In this document: in pieces, positions 51,049-60,317 of the stretch
How the letters are laid out: the number at the start of each line of letters is the position of its first letter
Position numbering within the stretch: the first letter of the stretch is position 1
Assembly: GCF_003149535.1 (NCBI RefSeq)
Contig: NZ_QGDB01000008.1
Span: 1 to 64,000, forward strand
From: Falsochrobactrum shanghaiense
Lineage (GTDB): Bacteria > Pseudomonadota > Alphaproteobacteria > Rhizobiales > Rhizobiaceae
Length of the DNA stretch: 64,000 nucleotides
Direction of reading: 5' to 3'
Translations under genes and position numbers: made by a program
Notes under the pieces: model-generated
Databases searched by the model: none
What the model was told of the DNA's origin: nothing
What the model saw: the letters and a program-made list of their open reading frames with translations, nothing else

Positions 51049-51249
51049 GGGCTCTGACGCACTTTCGATGATGCTGTCAATGCCAAATGCCAAGCAAGAT
51101 ACTGATATTATTTAATTTTTTCGAATATAGCATCAGACTATAACAATGCCAGCTTGCCGAAGTTTATGCTCTCCATGAATATTATTTTGAATCAATATCT
51201 TATCCTACCTCTGGCGTGTGGGCATATCATCGAAAGTGCGTCAGAGCCC
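51049..51249. mobile_element. 201-bp MITE-like element with 24-bp perfect terminal inverted repeats
   Basis: The end sequence beginning GGGCTCTGACGCACTTTCG at 51049-51072 is repeated exactly inverted at 51226-51249. The interior (about 150 bases) is AT-rich and holds no gene. The ends resemble those of IS6/IS26-group elements (GG-CTCTG--GCA) but are not identical. No flanking target duplication could be seen (left flank GGAATAA, right flank CGTTTAG). Probably a non-autonomous element moved by a transposase elsewhere. Confidence 0.6.
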
Positions 51250-51377
51250 CGTTTAGGTGCTGATTGACAGAGAAGCTGTTATTGTCCCGACCTTGATGCG
51301 CCCATGACAAGTTGGCGACCAGGCCCAACCGGGCGTCGGCAGCTTGCCCGCGCGTACTACGCTTTGCCGAGGAGGGA

Positions 51378-52085
51378 TCATGGTTTCGGTTCCACAGATA
51401 GCAGTGTGTTTCGCTGCGCTGCCCAAATGAGCAAGGCGAGAACTATAAAGACGGCTTGAACCCCTGTGAGTAGCGGCCAACCGCCAGCCTTCCAGAGAAC
51501 GCCCGCGAGCGCCGAACCGGCAGCGCCCCCAACGAAATTGCAGAACACGAAGGCAGTGTTCATACGGCTACGCAGATTGGAACGGATGGATAGAAGTCGG
51601 GTCTGGTTCAGGATGTTTACGAGCTGGCTTGCGAGATTGAACAGGATGATTGCCGCGACCACGGCGACTGCTGAAGCACTGCCGATCGCGACAATGACAA
51701 AGGAGGCCAGCGTCAAAGCAATCCCTGCCCCCGTGGCACGGGTAGACCATCCGCGATCATGTAGCCGCCCGGTGCGCTATGCGGCAAAGGCGCCAATGAG
51801 GCCGAACAGATTAACGAGGCCGATCTGCGCCGGGGTGTATGAGAACGGAGGAGCGCTGAGAAGGAAGGTCAGCCCGGATCAGAACATCATGAAGACCACG
51901 AAGAGGCAGGCTCCGATGGCAGGGTGACTTGCGCCGGTCGGGAGCCCGCGACGGCTCCGGCGATCGTCCGGAGAAGCTGACCGTAAGGAACTGACTGGCG
52001 CTGCCTGTCGTCGGGAAGCTTCTTCGCCAGCATCACAGCGAAGACGATATTGATGAGGGTGGCGGCGATGTAGATGGCAACACAA
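51378..52085 (-). pseudogene. Major facilitator superfamily transporter, multiply broken
   Basis: Minus-strand pieces in different frames: YIAATLINIVFAVMLAKKLP followed by QSVPYGQLLRTIAGA, then a frame break at about 51900. A short piece resembling APPFSYTPAQIGLVNLFGLI follows, then the clean C-terminal part 51716-51378 (GSASAVAVVAAIILFNLASQ, NTAFVFCNFVGGAAGSALAG). These are the last 6-7 membrane helices of an MFS drug-efflux-type protein. At least two frameshifts or stops and a missing N-terminus make it non-functional. Confidence 0.7.
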
Positions 52086-52232
52086 TATTTAAAGTTAATG
52101 TTATTGTCATTTATGCGATTGTAAACAATATTTGATTTATTCATAAAATAATATAAAATATAAGTATTGACTTATTTATAATGTGGTATATATTTATGCT
52201 ATACATAAATTGATAATTGAGGAATTATAGCT

Positions 52233-52910
52233 ATGTACCATTTTAATAAGCAAAGGAAAACCTATCCTCGCACCTGCAAGATCATGAAAATCGGTCGCGA
52301 ATGGATCGATATTGTAATCTATTTCGAAACCAAAACTGCAAAAGCAAAGCTTCAGCTCGATGATAAAACTCAGGAATTGAGTGTTGGTACTAAACTGACG
52401 GCACAAATGATTTATCTGACTGAATATGGAACACCTCCGGTAAAGTATGCCGTCAGCGGCGAGATTGAAATCCTCGAAATGGATCAGGGGGCAGTTGAAC
52501 GAGTTGTAGCAGAAGCAGTAGCGTCAAAAATAATGCGTAAGCTGAAAATGACAAAGAAAACAGCTAAATTGACATTGCCGAGGTTAGATGTTGCAGACGC
52601 CGCCAGACGCCTGACGAACGACCCACACCATCCAGCTAAGGAATCGGAAGTTCTTGAAATTGACGGCCGACAAGTAACCGTTTTTGACATTCCGTCTCTA
52701 AGCACGCGTGTTGCGATCTACCCGTATCAAGGCAAAACAGCTCATATCAGAGCGTCGTATAGAGTTCAGGACGTTCCACAGCCCCGACCAATTTCAGCTA
52801 AAGCTGCTCGTTTCGCTGCTGAAGCCGCAGGACAAATATGGGATCAATGTCCGCATTGCGACCGAGAGCCTATCTATTTGCCAAAATTGGTTTGTGAGAA
52901 GTGCTGGTGA
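52233..52910 (+). CDS. Unknown protein with C-terminal zinc-ribbon-like motif
   Basis: 225 residues behind GAGGAAT. Beta-rich N-terminus (RTCKIMKIGREWIDIVIYFE, TKTAKAKLQLDDKTQELSVG), a basic middle (ASKIMRKLKMTKKTAKLTL), and a C-terminal CPHC ... CEKC pair 16 residues apart that could bind zinc. No family was recognised. The upstream DNA is unusually AT-rich (52080-52230), unlike the rest of the window, which suggests recent transfer. It may be a single-gene cargo unit. Confidence 0.65.
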   Translation: MYHFNKQRKTYPRTCKIMKIGREWIDIVIYFETKTAKAKLQLDDKTQELSVGTKLTAQMIYLTEYGTPPVKYAVSGEIEILEMDQGAVERVVAEAVASKIMRKLKMTKKTAKLTLPRLDVADAARRLTNDPHHPAKESEVLEIDGRQVTVFDIPSLSTRVAIYPYQGKTAHIRASYRVQDVPQPRPISAKAARFAAEAAGQIWDQCPHCDREPIYLPKLVCEKCW

Positions 52911-53137
52911 AGCGACGTACAGCAAGGGATAATAGTGATATCAGACTCGTGCGCGCGAGCAGGCCGTCAGGATTAAACTCATGGCTTGCCAGACCTGATC
53001 ATCCAGGAGCCTTTGGTGAACCTTGTTTATGCTACGCTCATTTTAGCGGTAGAAGTAATGCACGGATCAGCGTGAACAATCCCAGACTGAGGTATTGGCG
53101 GGCCTCATTGAACGGTGATTTGTCATACTGAAGAAAC

Positions 53138-53420
53138 GGCTTTGCTGTCCTTCGCGTCAAGGCACGCGGAAAACGCGATCTGGCCACCGTTGATCATGCG
53201 GCGGCGATTTCTGTTGGCGAGTTCATTCAGGCCAGCGGTTCATGGAGTAATGACCGCCAGCACGGCCTTCAGTTCAAAGCACGGTTTTTGAAAGCCACTC
53301 CACCGACAACGGTTGAGGGAATAGAGAAATACCTCGGATCCGGGATGATCCGGTACGCCTGCGGGAAATTCCCGGTATTGGAGAAAAGCGTGTCAAAAGG
53401 CCATTGCTATGGCTGTAAAG
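53138..53420 (+). pseudogene. recD2 helicase fragment with internal deletion
   Basis: The frame reads GFAVLRVKARGKRDLATVDH, AAAISVGEFIQASGSWSNDR, and FLKATPPTTVEGIEKYLGSG followed by MIR, which is the N-terminal OB-like domain of RecD2-type helicases. It then jumps, one frame over, to LREIPGIGEKRVKR, the helix-hairpin-helix that lies about 40 residues later in intact proteins. Start codon, the deleted piece and all helicase motifs are missing. A dead remnant. Confidence 0.75.
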
Positions 53421-53854
53421 AACATTTCAGGTCGCTACCGATGGTCAAAACTACGCGAGTGGCTTACGGATGCTGATCGTTGCATCGCTTTGTGATTAGT
53501 TTTCTTTTGAAAAACTGACATATCCGATGTTTCCTAGGAATGTTGCTTGCCCCTACCCGAAAACGCCGAGCGCATTCGCCGAATGAGTTTTGGATTGTCT
53601 TCGCAAAACAACTCAACCGACGCCGTCCCGAGGCCCCTCATAGTGTAACCGACATATCCGTTACAAAAATAAAGCATATCCATGGCGACTGATTCTCATT
53701 GACGATGAGGGACCTCTATCTCGATAAACAACCAATACAATACCGTAAATGGCGAGCAATTTGAGGGATTCCGCTCGCCTGCCTGATATCATTGACTAGA
53801 TTAATTCCTTTCACATGTGGGTCTATCTTTGTCCGTTTATGTGGGTATTTATAT
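53421..53854. other. Intergenic stretch without recognised genes
   Basis: About 430 bases between the recD2 fragment and the HipA-like gene. No frame with start signals or family resemblance, and no repeat that recurs elsewhere in the window. Confidence 0.4.
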
Positions 53855-53868
53855 CCCATTATAATGGG
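53855..53868. promoter_or_regulatory. Palindrome CCCATTATAATGGG, candidate HipB-type operator
   Basis: A perfect 14-bp palindrome 50 bases before the HipA-like start. Its TATAAT core could be a -10 box. HipB-type repressors bind such palindromes to autoregulate their operon; here it lies in front of the toxin-first operon. Confidence 0.55.
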
Positions 53869-53918
53869 TTGAATAAAGCCGTTGAATAGTTTATTGATAC
53901 CCTAAAAAGGGGCATTTC

Positions 53919-55241
53919 ATGCGCTTAACGCTACAAACCCATTTTGATGGTGGCTGGCATCACGCTGCGACACTTGACCTTGTAAATGACGATGCTGGTT
54001 TTCAGGGCGCTTCCATCGTTGATTACGATTTCGATTATTTTGCCAAAGTTGCATCGCCGGAATTCGCAGCCGGAAAGGCCATACTGGACTATCGTGCGCT
54101 GTCGGTTCGTTATCCAGTCGATCTTGAAACCCGATATAGTCAAAGCTGGCCTCCCTTCCTTCTGGATCTTATGCCTCAGGGACATGCAAGGCGGAAACTT
54201 GCCGAGCATCTCGGGCTTGCTGAAGGCTCGCGCGTTTCTGATCTCCCGTTGCTCCTACGATCAGCGACCGGTGGCGTCGGCAATATCCGGATAAAAGAGG
54301 CAGCAGAGGCCGAAACGGAAAGGCTTCGTGGAATTGAGCGTCGGGGGGTCACGCAAGCAGAAATTCTTGGGCGTTCAGACCGCTTCATGGAAGTCGCTGA
54401 TCGCTTTGCAATGCTTGCCTCCGGCTCCAGCGGGCTACAAGGGGAATGGCCAAAAGTCTCGATGACGCAAGCGAATGACGGACTCTATTACCCTGACAGC
54501 TTCGTGAGTGATGATGAATCCGTACATCATGTTATTGTAAAACTCGTGCGTAGCAACGAACCGGTAGACCGATTAATCCTCGAAGGAGAAGCCCTTTATT
54601 CCCGGATCGCGCAGGAAATCGGTCTGAATGTCAGAGAACCCTCGACCTATGCTGATGGTGTCCTGATTATTCCCCGTTTTGATCGGAAGAAAGAAGACGG
54701 CGGGGGCACGGTTCGGCTGGGACAGGAAAGTCTTGTCTCGATGATTGGCATTGCCGATTTCGGCCATGTTGGCACACATGAGGCCTATCTTGACGTTTTG
54801 CGCCAGTATTCGACCGATCCATTTACGGATATTGTTGAATATCTGAAGCGCGATATCGCAAACCTGGCGCTTGGCAATCCGGACAATCACGGTCGAAACT
54901 CCGCACTCAGCAAATATAAGGACGGTGCGATCCGTTTGTCTCCACTCTTTGATTTTGCACCAATGCGACTGGCCAAAGAGGGGATTGTTCGCTCCACCCG
55001 ATGGGCGGCGATGCGAGACATAGGGCGCGATCATCTTCCTGACTGGAGACGGATTAGTAGCGAACTGTTTCCTGATTTTGAAGAACAAAAAACCCTCGGA
55101 CCAATACTTAGCCATTTCGCCGAAGGTCTACTCCGCGCACCCGCCCTGGCGAAAGATATGCGTGCATCTTCGGAAATTCTGGACCGTGCAATGGGACGCT
55201 GTGTCGAAATCGCAGACAGCGTTTTGGTAGCCTTCCCATGA
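53919..55241 (+). CDS. hipA: HipA-family kinase toxin
   Basis: 440 residues behind AAGGGG. HipA landmarks: N-terminal subdomain (YRALSVRYPVDLETRYSQSW, FLLDLMPQGHARRKLAEHLG), glycine-containing loop with ATGGVGNIRI, PKVSMTQ, the catalytic loop LGNPDNHGRNSALSKY, and the metal-binding LSPLFDFAPMRL. These give the Asp and Asn of a serine/threonine kinase. HipA toxins phosphorylate glutamyl-tRNA synthetase or other targets to stall growth. Full length. The antitoxin-like gene follows instead of preceding, the reverse of classic hipBA. Confidence 0.85.
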   Translation: MRLTLQTHFDGGWHHAATLDLVNDDAGFQGASIVDYDFDYFAKVASPEFAAGKAILDYRALSVRYPVDLETRYSQSWPPFLLDLMPQGHARRKLAEHLGLAEGSRVSDLPLLLRSATGGVGNIRIKEAAEAETERLRGIERRGVTQAEILGRSDRFMEVADRFAMLASGSSGLQGEWPKVSMTQANDGLYYPDSFVSDDESVHHVIVKLVRSNEPVDRLILEGEALYSRIAQEIGLNVREPSTYADGVLIIPRFDRKKEDGGGTVRLGQESLVSMIGIADFGHVGTHEAYLDVLRQYSTDPFTDIVEYLKRDIANLALGNPDNHGRNSALSKYKDGAIRLSPLFDFAPMRLAKEGIVRSTRWAAMRDIGRDHLPDWRRISSELFPDFEEQKTLGPILSHFAEGLLRAPALAKDMRASSEILDRAMGRCVEIADSVLVAFP

Positions 55242-55258
55242 CAGGAGAAGATAATTAG

Positions 55259-55537
55259 ATGGCTCGCTGGAAAAAGCCAACAAAAGAAGAAATCCTCGTA
55301 AACCGACGGACCCTGGCGGAACGGGCTCGAACCGGTGAACTGAAGCTACCTGGCGCTGTTGCCGAGATACGAAAAGGGTTCGGCATGACCCAGGAAGAAT
55401 TTGCCAGGACACTATCATTAACAAGGCGTCAGATAGCTGAACTAGAGGCTGGCACCGCAAATCCAACGCTGGAAACGCTGGAGAAGATTGGCCGGTTATT
55501 TGGTTTCGGGATTGGTTTCGTCCCAAGAAACGGGTAA
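55259..55537 (+). CDS. HipB-like XRE-family antitoxin/regulator
   Basis: 92 residues with AGGAG 11 bases upstream, 17 bases after hipA. A central XRE helix-turn-helix: FGMTQEEFARTLSLTRRQIA, then ELEAGTANPTLETLEKIGRL. The N-terminus is charged (WKKPTKEEILVNRRTLAERA). The size and position suggest the antitoxin that neutralises the kinase and represses the operon through the palindrome at 53855. Toxin-first order as here is known for other TA families but uncommon for hipBA. Confidence 0.8.
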   Translation: MARWKKPTKEEILVNRRTLAERARTGELKLPGAVAEIRKGFGMTQEEFARTLSLTRRQIAELEAGTANPTLETLEKIGRLFGFGIGFVPRNG

Positions 55538-55880
55538 CGGCCATCATCACTGAGGATTCCGCGTTTTCACATCGGTCACGCTGGAAGCGATGAAGGAAGT
55601 CATCGACGAGGTTGAGATTCTTGGGTTCCTCAATGGCATGCTGCCTGAACCGATCGGATAGCGCCGTTCCAATTCCCGCATCCTTGGGCAGATCGCCTTG
55701 GGATAGCTTGTCCCAGGTAAATTGCCTTGTGAAAGGCATCGCCGCAATTTGCAGCGGTCGATAAGCAGTATAGATGTCAATACCGCAGATATCCAGAATA
55801 CTATTTCAAATCGTGTGGAAGAAAACAAATGGCCGGTGTGATCCGCTTGTCTTTGCTGTAACGGATAAGTCCGTGAGCGG
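55538..55880. other. Gap with an unrecognised minus-strand coding trace
   Basis: The minus strand keeps an open, protein-like frame from about 55800 to 55550 (NSILDICGIDIYTAYRPLQI, TRQFTWDKLSQGDLPKDAGI). It has no start signal and runs antisense into the XRE gene. It may be the end of a lost gene; I cannot name it. Confidence 0.3.
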
Positions 55881-57092
55881 ATGGGGCGTGGGGTATTCGG
55901 ATTGCGGGCGGTTGAGTTGTTTTGCGGGGCAGGGGGCATGTCCCTTGGGTTGAAACGTGCAGGTATCGAACTGGTCGGAGCATATGATGCCTGGGATCCC
56001 GCCGTTGAGACCTACCGTCATAATGTCGGGCGATATGTTCACAAACATGATCTGAAAGATATTTTCGCTGTTGCGCCTGTGATCGGCGGAATGGCCCCGG
56101 ATCTGATCACTGGCGGACCGCCATGCCAGGATTATTCGGTTGCGGGCAAGCGTGTGGAAGGAGAAAACGCGTCGTTGACCCGGGCTTTTGCAATGCTCGT
56201 CTGTCTCGCCAGACCGCAATGGTTTGCAATGGAAAACGTTCCACAGGCAGCCCGCTCCGAAGCGTGGGCGGATGGGCGTAAAATGCTGGTGCGGGCTGGA
56301 TACGGATTGAGCGAATGCAAGCTGGACGCTTCCTGGTATGGCGTTCCGCAGCTCCGAAAGCGTCTGTTCGTTATTGGGCGTCTAGGAGAACGGCATGGGT
56401 TCCTCGATTCAAGCCTTGTTAAGGCGCGGTCGGAACGCCAGACCGTCATCCGCGACGTACTGGATATTCCGGAAGGCTGGGTCTATGCGCGGCCTTTCCG
56501 TGCCGGGCGCGGGGTTCGTGGTATCCACGAACCATTTCCAACCGTGACGCGCACAGCCTGGGAACGGCTGACGGATCGTTATCTGAACAATCCCCATCCA
56601 GCAGATCCGGTTCCAGCCTCGCAGGCAGCGATGCTGACGACCCGACAACTGGCGATGCTACAGGGTTTTCCGGAAGGCTGGCAGTGGAAGGGCGCGACGC
56701 GACAGGACATTCATCAAATGATTGCCAACGCCGTGCCTTCCCCACTGGCCGAAGTGATTGGTCGTGTCATTCTCGCGCGAGAGAACGGTCGAACCATTCC
56801 CGAAGTCGAAGGCCGTTTCATGAACTGGCTGATGGAAACGGGACGTTCGCCCCAATCGGCACGCAATGTCAAGTCACAGGTCAACCGTGCGCGCCGTCTT
56901 TTAGGAGGAAGAACATTTTCTGACACGGGCTTGGAATTGGCCCGCTTGGAACTGACTGCCGAATTCGAAACACTGACGGTCCGGACGAAATCGGATCTGC
57001 GTACCGCTCTTCGTCTTTATGCAGAGTATCTCGATCGTAAAGGCAAAGCTGCCCATTCCCGCATTGCGAAGATTTCAAGAATGGCTGCATAA
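55881..57092 (+). CDS. Second DNA (cytosine-5) methyltransferase, with C-terminal extension
   Basis: 403 residues. Motifs: AVELFCGAGGMSLGLKRAGI (I), LITGGPPCQDYSVAGKRVEG (IV, Cys), FAMENVPQAARSEAW (VI), SWYGVPQLRKRLFVIGRLGE (VIII), and HQMIANAVPSPLAEVIGRVI (X). The first ~300 residues make a compact enzyme with a short target-recognition region; the last ~100 (SPQSARNVKSQVNRARRLLG, RTKSDLRTALRLYAEYLDRK) are a basic helical extension not found in the pair at 48.6 kb. No endonuclease gene adjoins it, so it is probably a solitary methyltransferase. Confidence 0.88.
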   Translation: MGRGVFGLRAVELFCGAGGMSLGLKRAGIELVGAYDAWDPAVETYRHNVGRYVHKHDLKDIFAVAPVIGGMAPDLITGGPPCQDYSVAGKRVEGENASLTRAFAMLVCLARPQWFAMENVPQAARSEAWADGRKMLVRAGYGLSECKLDASWYGVPQLRKRLFVIGRLGERHGFLDSSLVKARSERQTVIRDVLDIPEGWVYARPFRAGRGVRGIHEPFPTVTRTAWERLTDRYLNNPHPADPVPASQAAMLTTRQLAMLQGFPEGWQWKGATRQDIHQMIANAVPSPLAEVIGRVILARENGRTIPEVEGRFMNWLMETGRSPQSARNVKSQVNRARRLLGGRTFSDTGLELARLELTAEFETLTVRTKSDLRTALRLYAEYLDRKGKAAHSRIAKISRMAA

Positions 57093-57128
57093 AGATCGCA
57101 TCCATCGAACGTCGGGAGGTAAGAGAAG

Positions 57129-57377
57129 TTAGGAGACTTCTTCATAACCGCGTTTGCGACGAACCGCGACAAGTCTGCGAAGAAGGGCACTGGCGGATGC
57201 TTCGTCGAGAACAGTCTGCTGCAGGGATTGTCCGAGTGTCCCGATCCGCCCCCAGGAACGCATGACGCACCATTCACCGAACAAATTCGGTTGAACCGAT
57301 AAGGTGTAGAAACGTCGCATATTGCTGTGCGGCTCGATTTTGTGAAAATGTATCGGAAACGAATGCTGGTTCGACAT
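57129..57377 (-). CDS. WGR-domain protein
   Basis: 82 residues from ATG 57377; ATG 57395 and TTG 57413 are alternatives. A single WGR domain: PIHFHKIEPHSNMRRFYTLS, VQPNLFGEWCVMRSWGRIGT, and a helical end (ASALLRRLVAVRRKRGYEEV). WGR domains occur in PARPs and MolR-type proteins and bind nucleic acid ends; lone WGR proteins in rhizobia have no known role. Convergent with the methyltransferase. Confidence 0.82.
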   Translation of the reverse strand: MSNQHSFPIHFHKIEPHSNMRRFYTLSVQPNLFGEWCVMRSWGRIGTLGQSLQQTVLDEASASALLRRLVAVRRKRGYEEVS

Positions 57378-57795
57378 GCCAGCAGAATCCGGCATTCCGA
57401 CGGGAGCGTCCAACGCATTCTATGAATCGATCCTCGCTGATCGATTCATGCCGTTGATGAAATCGCAGGGGTCTATGGCGATATAAAAATCCGGCGCAAT
57501 TTTACATGCTATGACGGAAGGGTTCCCGGAAATGGTGCGATCGGTGCAGAAGCGTTTCTTGTCACGCTCCTGTCGCTTGTCTGGCGGTAAAGGCTGGGCA
57601 TTTCGGGTCGTGATGCCTTGGGATACGCTGATATGATTTGCCGGTGGGGCAACTTGATGTGCTGCTACCGTATTTCAGGGTACCCACATAGCATATCAAA
57701 TCAGGCTGATTTGCAGTCTTGCGATTCCAGCTTTTGGATTAACGTTGCGGGCATCCGGAAAACTGTTACGAAGCCGAATATATCCGATTCATCGA

Positions 57796-57808
57796 CAAAC
57801 GGCGTTTG
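57796..57808. repeat. Palindrome CAAACGGCGTTTG
   Basis: First of several copies of the motif CAAACG-n-CGTTTG in 57.8-60.4 kb. It is preceded by CCGATTCATCG, which also accompanies the copy at 60318 in reverse orientation. Confidence 0.6.
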
Positions 57809-57917
57809 AGAGTGGGGAACCGATGCAGGACGGTCCCACCGTATTCGAGGGAGCGTCAGGGGCGTAGAGCAAAAGAATCTGGTCGACAGGCGTTTTCCCA
57901 GGGAGGTCCTCCAGATT

Positions 57918-57932
57918 CAAACGCCGTTTGAC
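57918..57932. repeat. Palindrome TCAAACGCCGTTTGA
   Basis: Perfect 15-bp palindrome of the same family, in non-coding DNA. Confidence 0.6.
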
Positions 57933-58031
57933 GCCATATTCATTCCCGTAGGGATGAATGGATTTTATAGAATTTTACGTCTTGGGCATGTCGTCATGAG
58001 TTGCCCGCAACGTACCACAACGTGTCTGCAC

Positions 58032-58090
58032 GTCATTCCAATTTGCCAGCAACGCATTTCAAATCGAGATAATTTGCATTAACCCGATTC
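58032..58090 (+). repeat. 59-bp direct repeat, copy A
   Basis: Differs from copy B (59673-59731) at only 3 of 59 positions, same orientation, 1.64 kb apart. It starts GTCATTCCAATTTGCC and contains AAATCGAGATAATTTGCATT. Weaker similarity continues to about 58170, ending near a GCAAACGGCG half-palindrome. Non-coding. Confidence 0.75.
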
Positions 58091-58523
58091 AAAACCTCAG
58101 AAAAGCGTTGCACGTTTCCGCACAAACGTTGCCAGATTTGAGATTTCCGTTTCAGCTGCAAACGGCGACAGACTGGTAGAAGACGGAATGGTTGCGTAAA
58201 TAATGGGAGTGATAGGGGGGTGCCGACGTGCTTGAAGACAGCCGCCCCTACTAGTTCGGTGGGATGTGATATGGTGCCTATACGAGCAGGACTAAGGTGC
58301 AAGCCAAAACTGGGCGCAATGAACAGATCACCCGGCGCGAGGCGCTGGAGCTATCGACTGACCGCTTACAGTCTAAATATACAGGCTGAATGAGAAGCTG
58401 TGGAAGAGGGCTATACCAAGATCCGGCATTGCTATTCTCCCCGCAGCTCACCATAGGTCGATAGCGTAGACGTTCTGCTTTTTTCATTTGGCGAGATTAA
58501 ATGCATTCAGCCCATTCTTCGAA

Positions 58524-59078
58524 TCAATTGACGCCGGGCGATACCGCCGTCTGAGCGGTGTTTGAACGTGGCATCATGGCCGAATCCAGTGCCTGCTGGC
58601 AAAATTCGTCGTCGCGCAGGATAGCGTGGCGATTCAGAGCATCCAGAAGCAAGGAATCGAATTGACCACTACGAGCGCTGAACCGCTCCTGCACATAAGA
58701 GGTCTTAAACTTCATTCCAAAATAGACGCATTGCTCCGCGTCCGACCAGGTTGGATCAAAAACCTTACCTTCACTGTTAACGAGCCATGCATGGTGCAGC
58801 GGGATCGGCAATTCGAGATCGCAAGCGTAGCCTTCGACATAGCAGAACTGCTCTTGACGATGGTTGCGAGGCGAAATCACTTCGGCCTGCGCATTCGCGA
58901 AACAGGCCTTAGGAATTGAGAAACGGGCGTTTTCGGATTGTGCCGACACACGCCAGAACTTGCCATGAGACAGGAGAGTGGTTGCCACGCCCCAACCCGG
59001 TTCTGTATTGGCAGAATCTGTTATGTATTTTTTGAGAAGCGTGGCGATAGCCACCAGCTCCCCGCTATAAATCTGCAT
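58524..59078 (-). CDS. Unknown protein with transglutaminase-like Cys-His-Asp pattern
   Basis: 184 residues behind AAGGAAT. The middle reads EQFCYVEGYACDLELPIPLH followed by HAWLVNSEGKVFDPTWSDAE. A Cys ... HAW ... DPTW order like this is seen in transglutaminase/NlpC-type folds and phage-derived proteins of unknown function, so a thiol enzyme is possible. No signal peptide. It sits alone between the two copies of the 59-bp repeat, which suggests it moved or is maintained with them. Confidence 0.6.
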   Translation of the reverse strand: MQIYSGELVAIATLLKKYITDSANTEPGWGVATTLLSHGKFWRVSAQSENARFSIPKACFANAQAEVISPRNHRQEQFCYVEGYACDLELPIPLHHAWLVNSEGKVFDPTWSDAEQCVYFGMKFKTSYVQERFSARSGQFDSLLLDALNRHAILRDDEFCQQALDSAMMPRSNTAQTAVSPGVN

Positions 59079-59570
59079 GAAATATTCCTTTTAAATAATA
59101 TAGGCCCGATGAGTAACACGTCATCGTATGTAGAATGACACCATCAAAAGGAAGGGTAGGCAACCCCTGATTCAAGCAAACTGCGATACGAGCGGGATAT
59201 TGGCCGCATCATGTTTTTATGAACGGCGATGTGATTGCGTGCCGAACCATTCGTAGAGCCAAGCAGTCGCTGACCCGTTTACCGATCCTGCCTCCACGAT
59301 CAGTTCCGGTGCCATAGTCAGGTGGGCTCCAGGGCCGACTGGTTGTCCGTTTCTCTTCTGCTGAAGCCCGCGATTTCCGCATGGTAATGTTCAAGGGTCG
59401 CAACCTGCATTGATCACGGCCTGCGGCCCTATAATCGAAGAACCGTGAACGAGCTTTAGCCGCTGTATCTGTTGTGAACAGTGCCATTGTTTTCCGTAAC
59501 TGAAGAATGCTGCAGAAAAAGTCACCTGTGTTCCGGAAACATCAGGTGTTCAAATCGATCATGGCGACGC

Positions 59571-59582
59571 GAACGGCGTTTG
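59571..59582. repeat. Half-conserved copy GAACGGCGTTTG
   Basis: Imperfect member of the CAAACG-n-CGTTTG family (first base changed), 90 bases before copy B of the direct repeat. Confidence 0.4.
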
Positions 59583-59672
59583 CGGTGGCTAGCCCTGCGA
59601 GCGATACAGATTGCAATGATTTTCCGGCACAGCATCTGGAATTGCGGATAGGGCATCGCAACGCATCGGCAA

Positions 59673-59731
59673 GTCATTCCAATTTGCCCGCAACGCACTT
59701 CAAATCGAGATAATTTGCATTAATCCGATTC
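59673..59731 (+). repeat. 59-bp direct repeat, copy B
   Basis: Pairs with 58032-58090 (56 of 59 identical). Downstream similarity continues with GAGATTTCCG-TTCAG and leads into the palindrome at 59778. Confidence 0.75.
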
Positions 59732-59777
59732 GAAGACTGGGAAGAGCGTTGCTGAACCCGAGATTTCCGATTCAGGG

Positions 59778-59792
59778 GCAAACGACGTTTGC
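59778..59792. repeat. Palindrome GCAAACGACGTTTGC
   Basis: 15-bp member of the family with symmetric arms, just upstream of the small gene at 59881. Confidence 0.6.
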
Positions 59793-59880
59793 GGGCAGGC
59801 GCGGGGCTTGGCAGAAAACGCTTTGCGCCGACGGTGTTCGGGCACATGCTTTGATTGTGGGCACGTAATCTGGAGAAGTG

Positions 59881-60222
59881 ATGGCATCGAGCAGGCAGCA
59901 GTCCGAGCGTTTGCGCAAGCAGCGCGAACGGCAGAAGGACTATCGCGATCGTTTGAGAGCAGAGCGCAAACCGACGCGTGACGACATCGCACGAGTGTTG
60001 CTACATTTCATGATCGTTAAAGCGGTGAAGTCTGGCAACCAAGACGGGACGGAGAAGCTGATTGATATGCTTCTTGATGCGCTGGCGGATCAGGGCTTCG
60101 ATAAAGATGCTTCATTAGAAGTCATTGATGACCTGATTGTCAGATACACAAAAAGCGGCTGGGATTTCCGCCGCAAGGTACATCTGAAGTCCGGCAGAGC
60201 TTCTGATGGGACCAAACATTGA
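59881..60222 (+). CDS. Small charged helical protein of unknown function
   Basis: 113 residues from ATG 59881 behind GGAGAAG. The N-terminus is extremely basic and helical (SSRQQSERLRKQRERQKDYR, DRLRAERKPTRDDIARVLLH). The C-terminal half is mixed (GTEKLIDMLLDALADQGFDK). The Arg-rich start could bind DNA or RNA. No family was recognised. It is flanked by palindromes at 59778, 60270 and 60318, so it may be the protein that reads them. Confidence 0.6.
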   Translation: MASSRQQSERLRKQRERQKDYRDRLRAERKPTRDDIARVLLHFMIVKAVKSGNQDGTEKLIDMLLDALADQGFDKDASLEVIDDLIVRYTKSGWDFRRKVHLKSGRASDGTKH

Positions 60223-60269
60223 AGATCGTTTTCCAAACCATATTGTTTCGATTTCAACCTGACGATTTT

Positions 60270-60284
60270 ACAAACGCAGTTTGT
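60270..60284. repeat. Imperfect palindrome ACAAACGCAGTTTGT
   Basis: Arms ACAAAC/GTTTGT; related to the CAAACG-n-CGTTTG family with one change, 48 bases after the small gene. Confidence 0.45.
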
Positions 60285-60317
60285 GTTTTTTGTCTGTCGT
60301 CCCCCCATTACTTCATG

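Noticed and set aside
55128-55739. 203-residue minus-strand frame antisense to hipA end and the XRE gene
   Set aside because: Most of it is shadow; only the part beyond the XRE gene might be a remnant, which is noted as a gap entry.
59209-59487. 92-residue minus-strand frame between the repeats
   Set aside because: No ribosome site, Arg/Ser-rich composition typical of a non-coding frame in GC-rich DNA.
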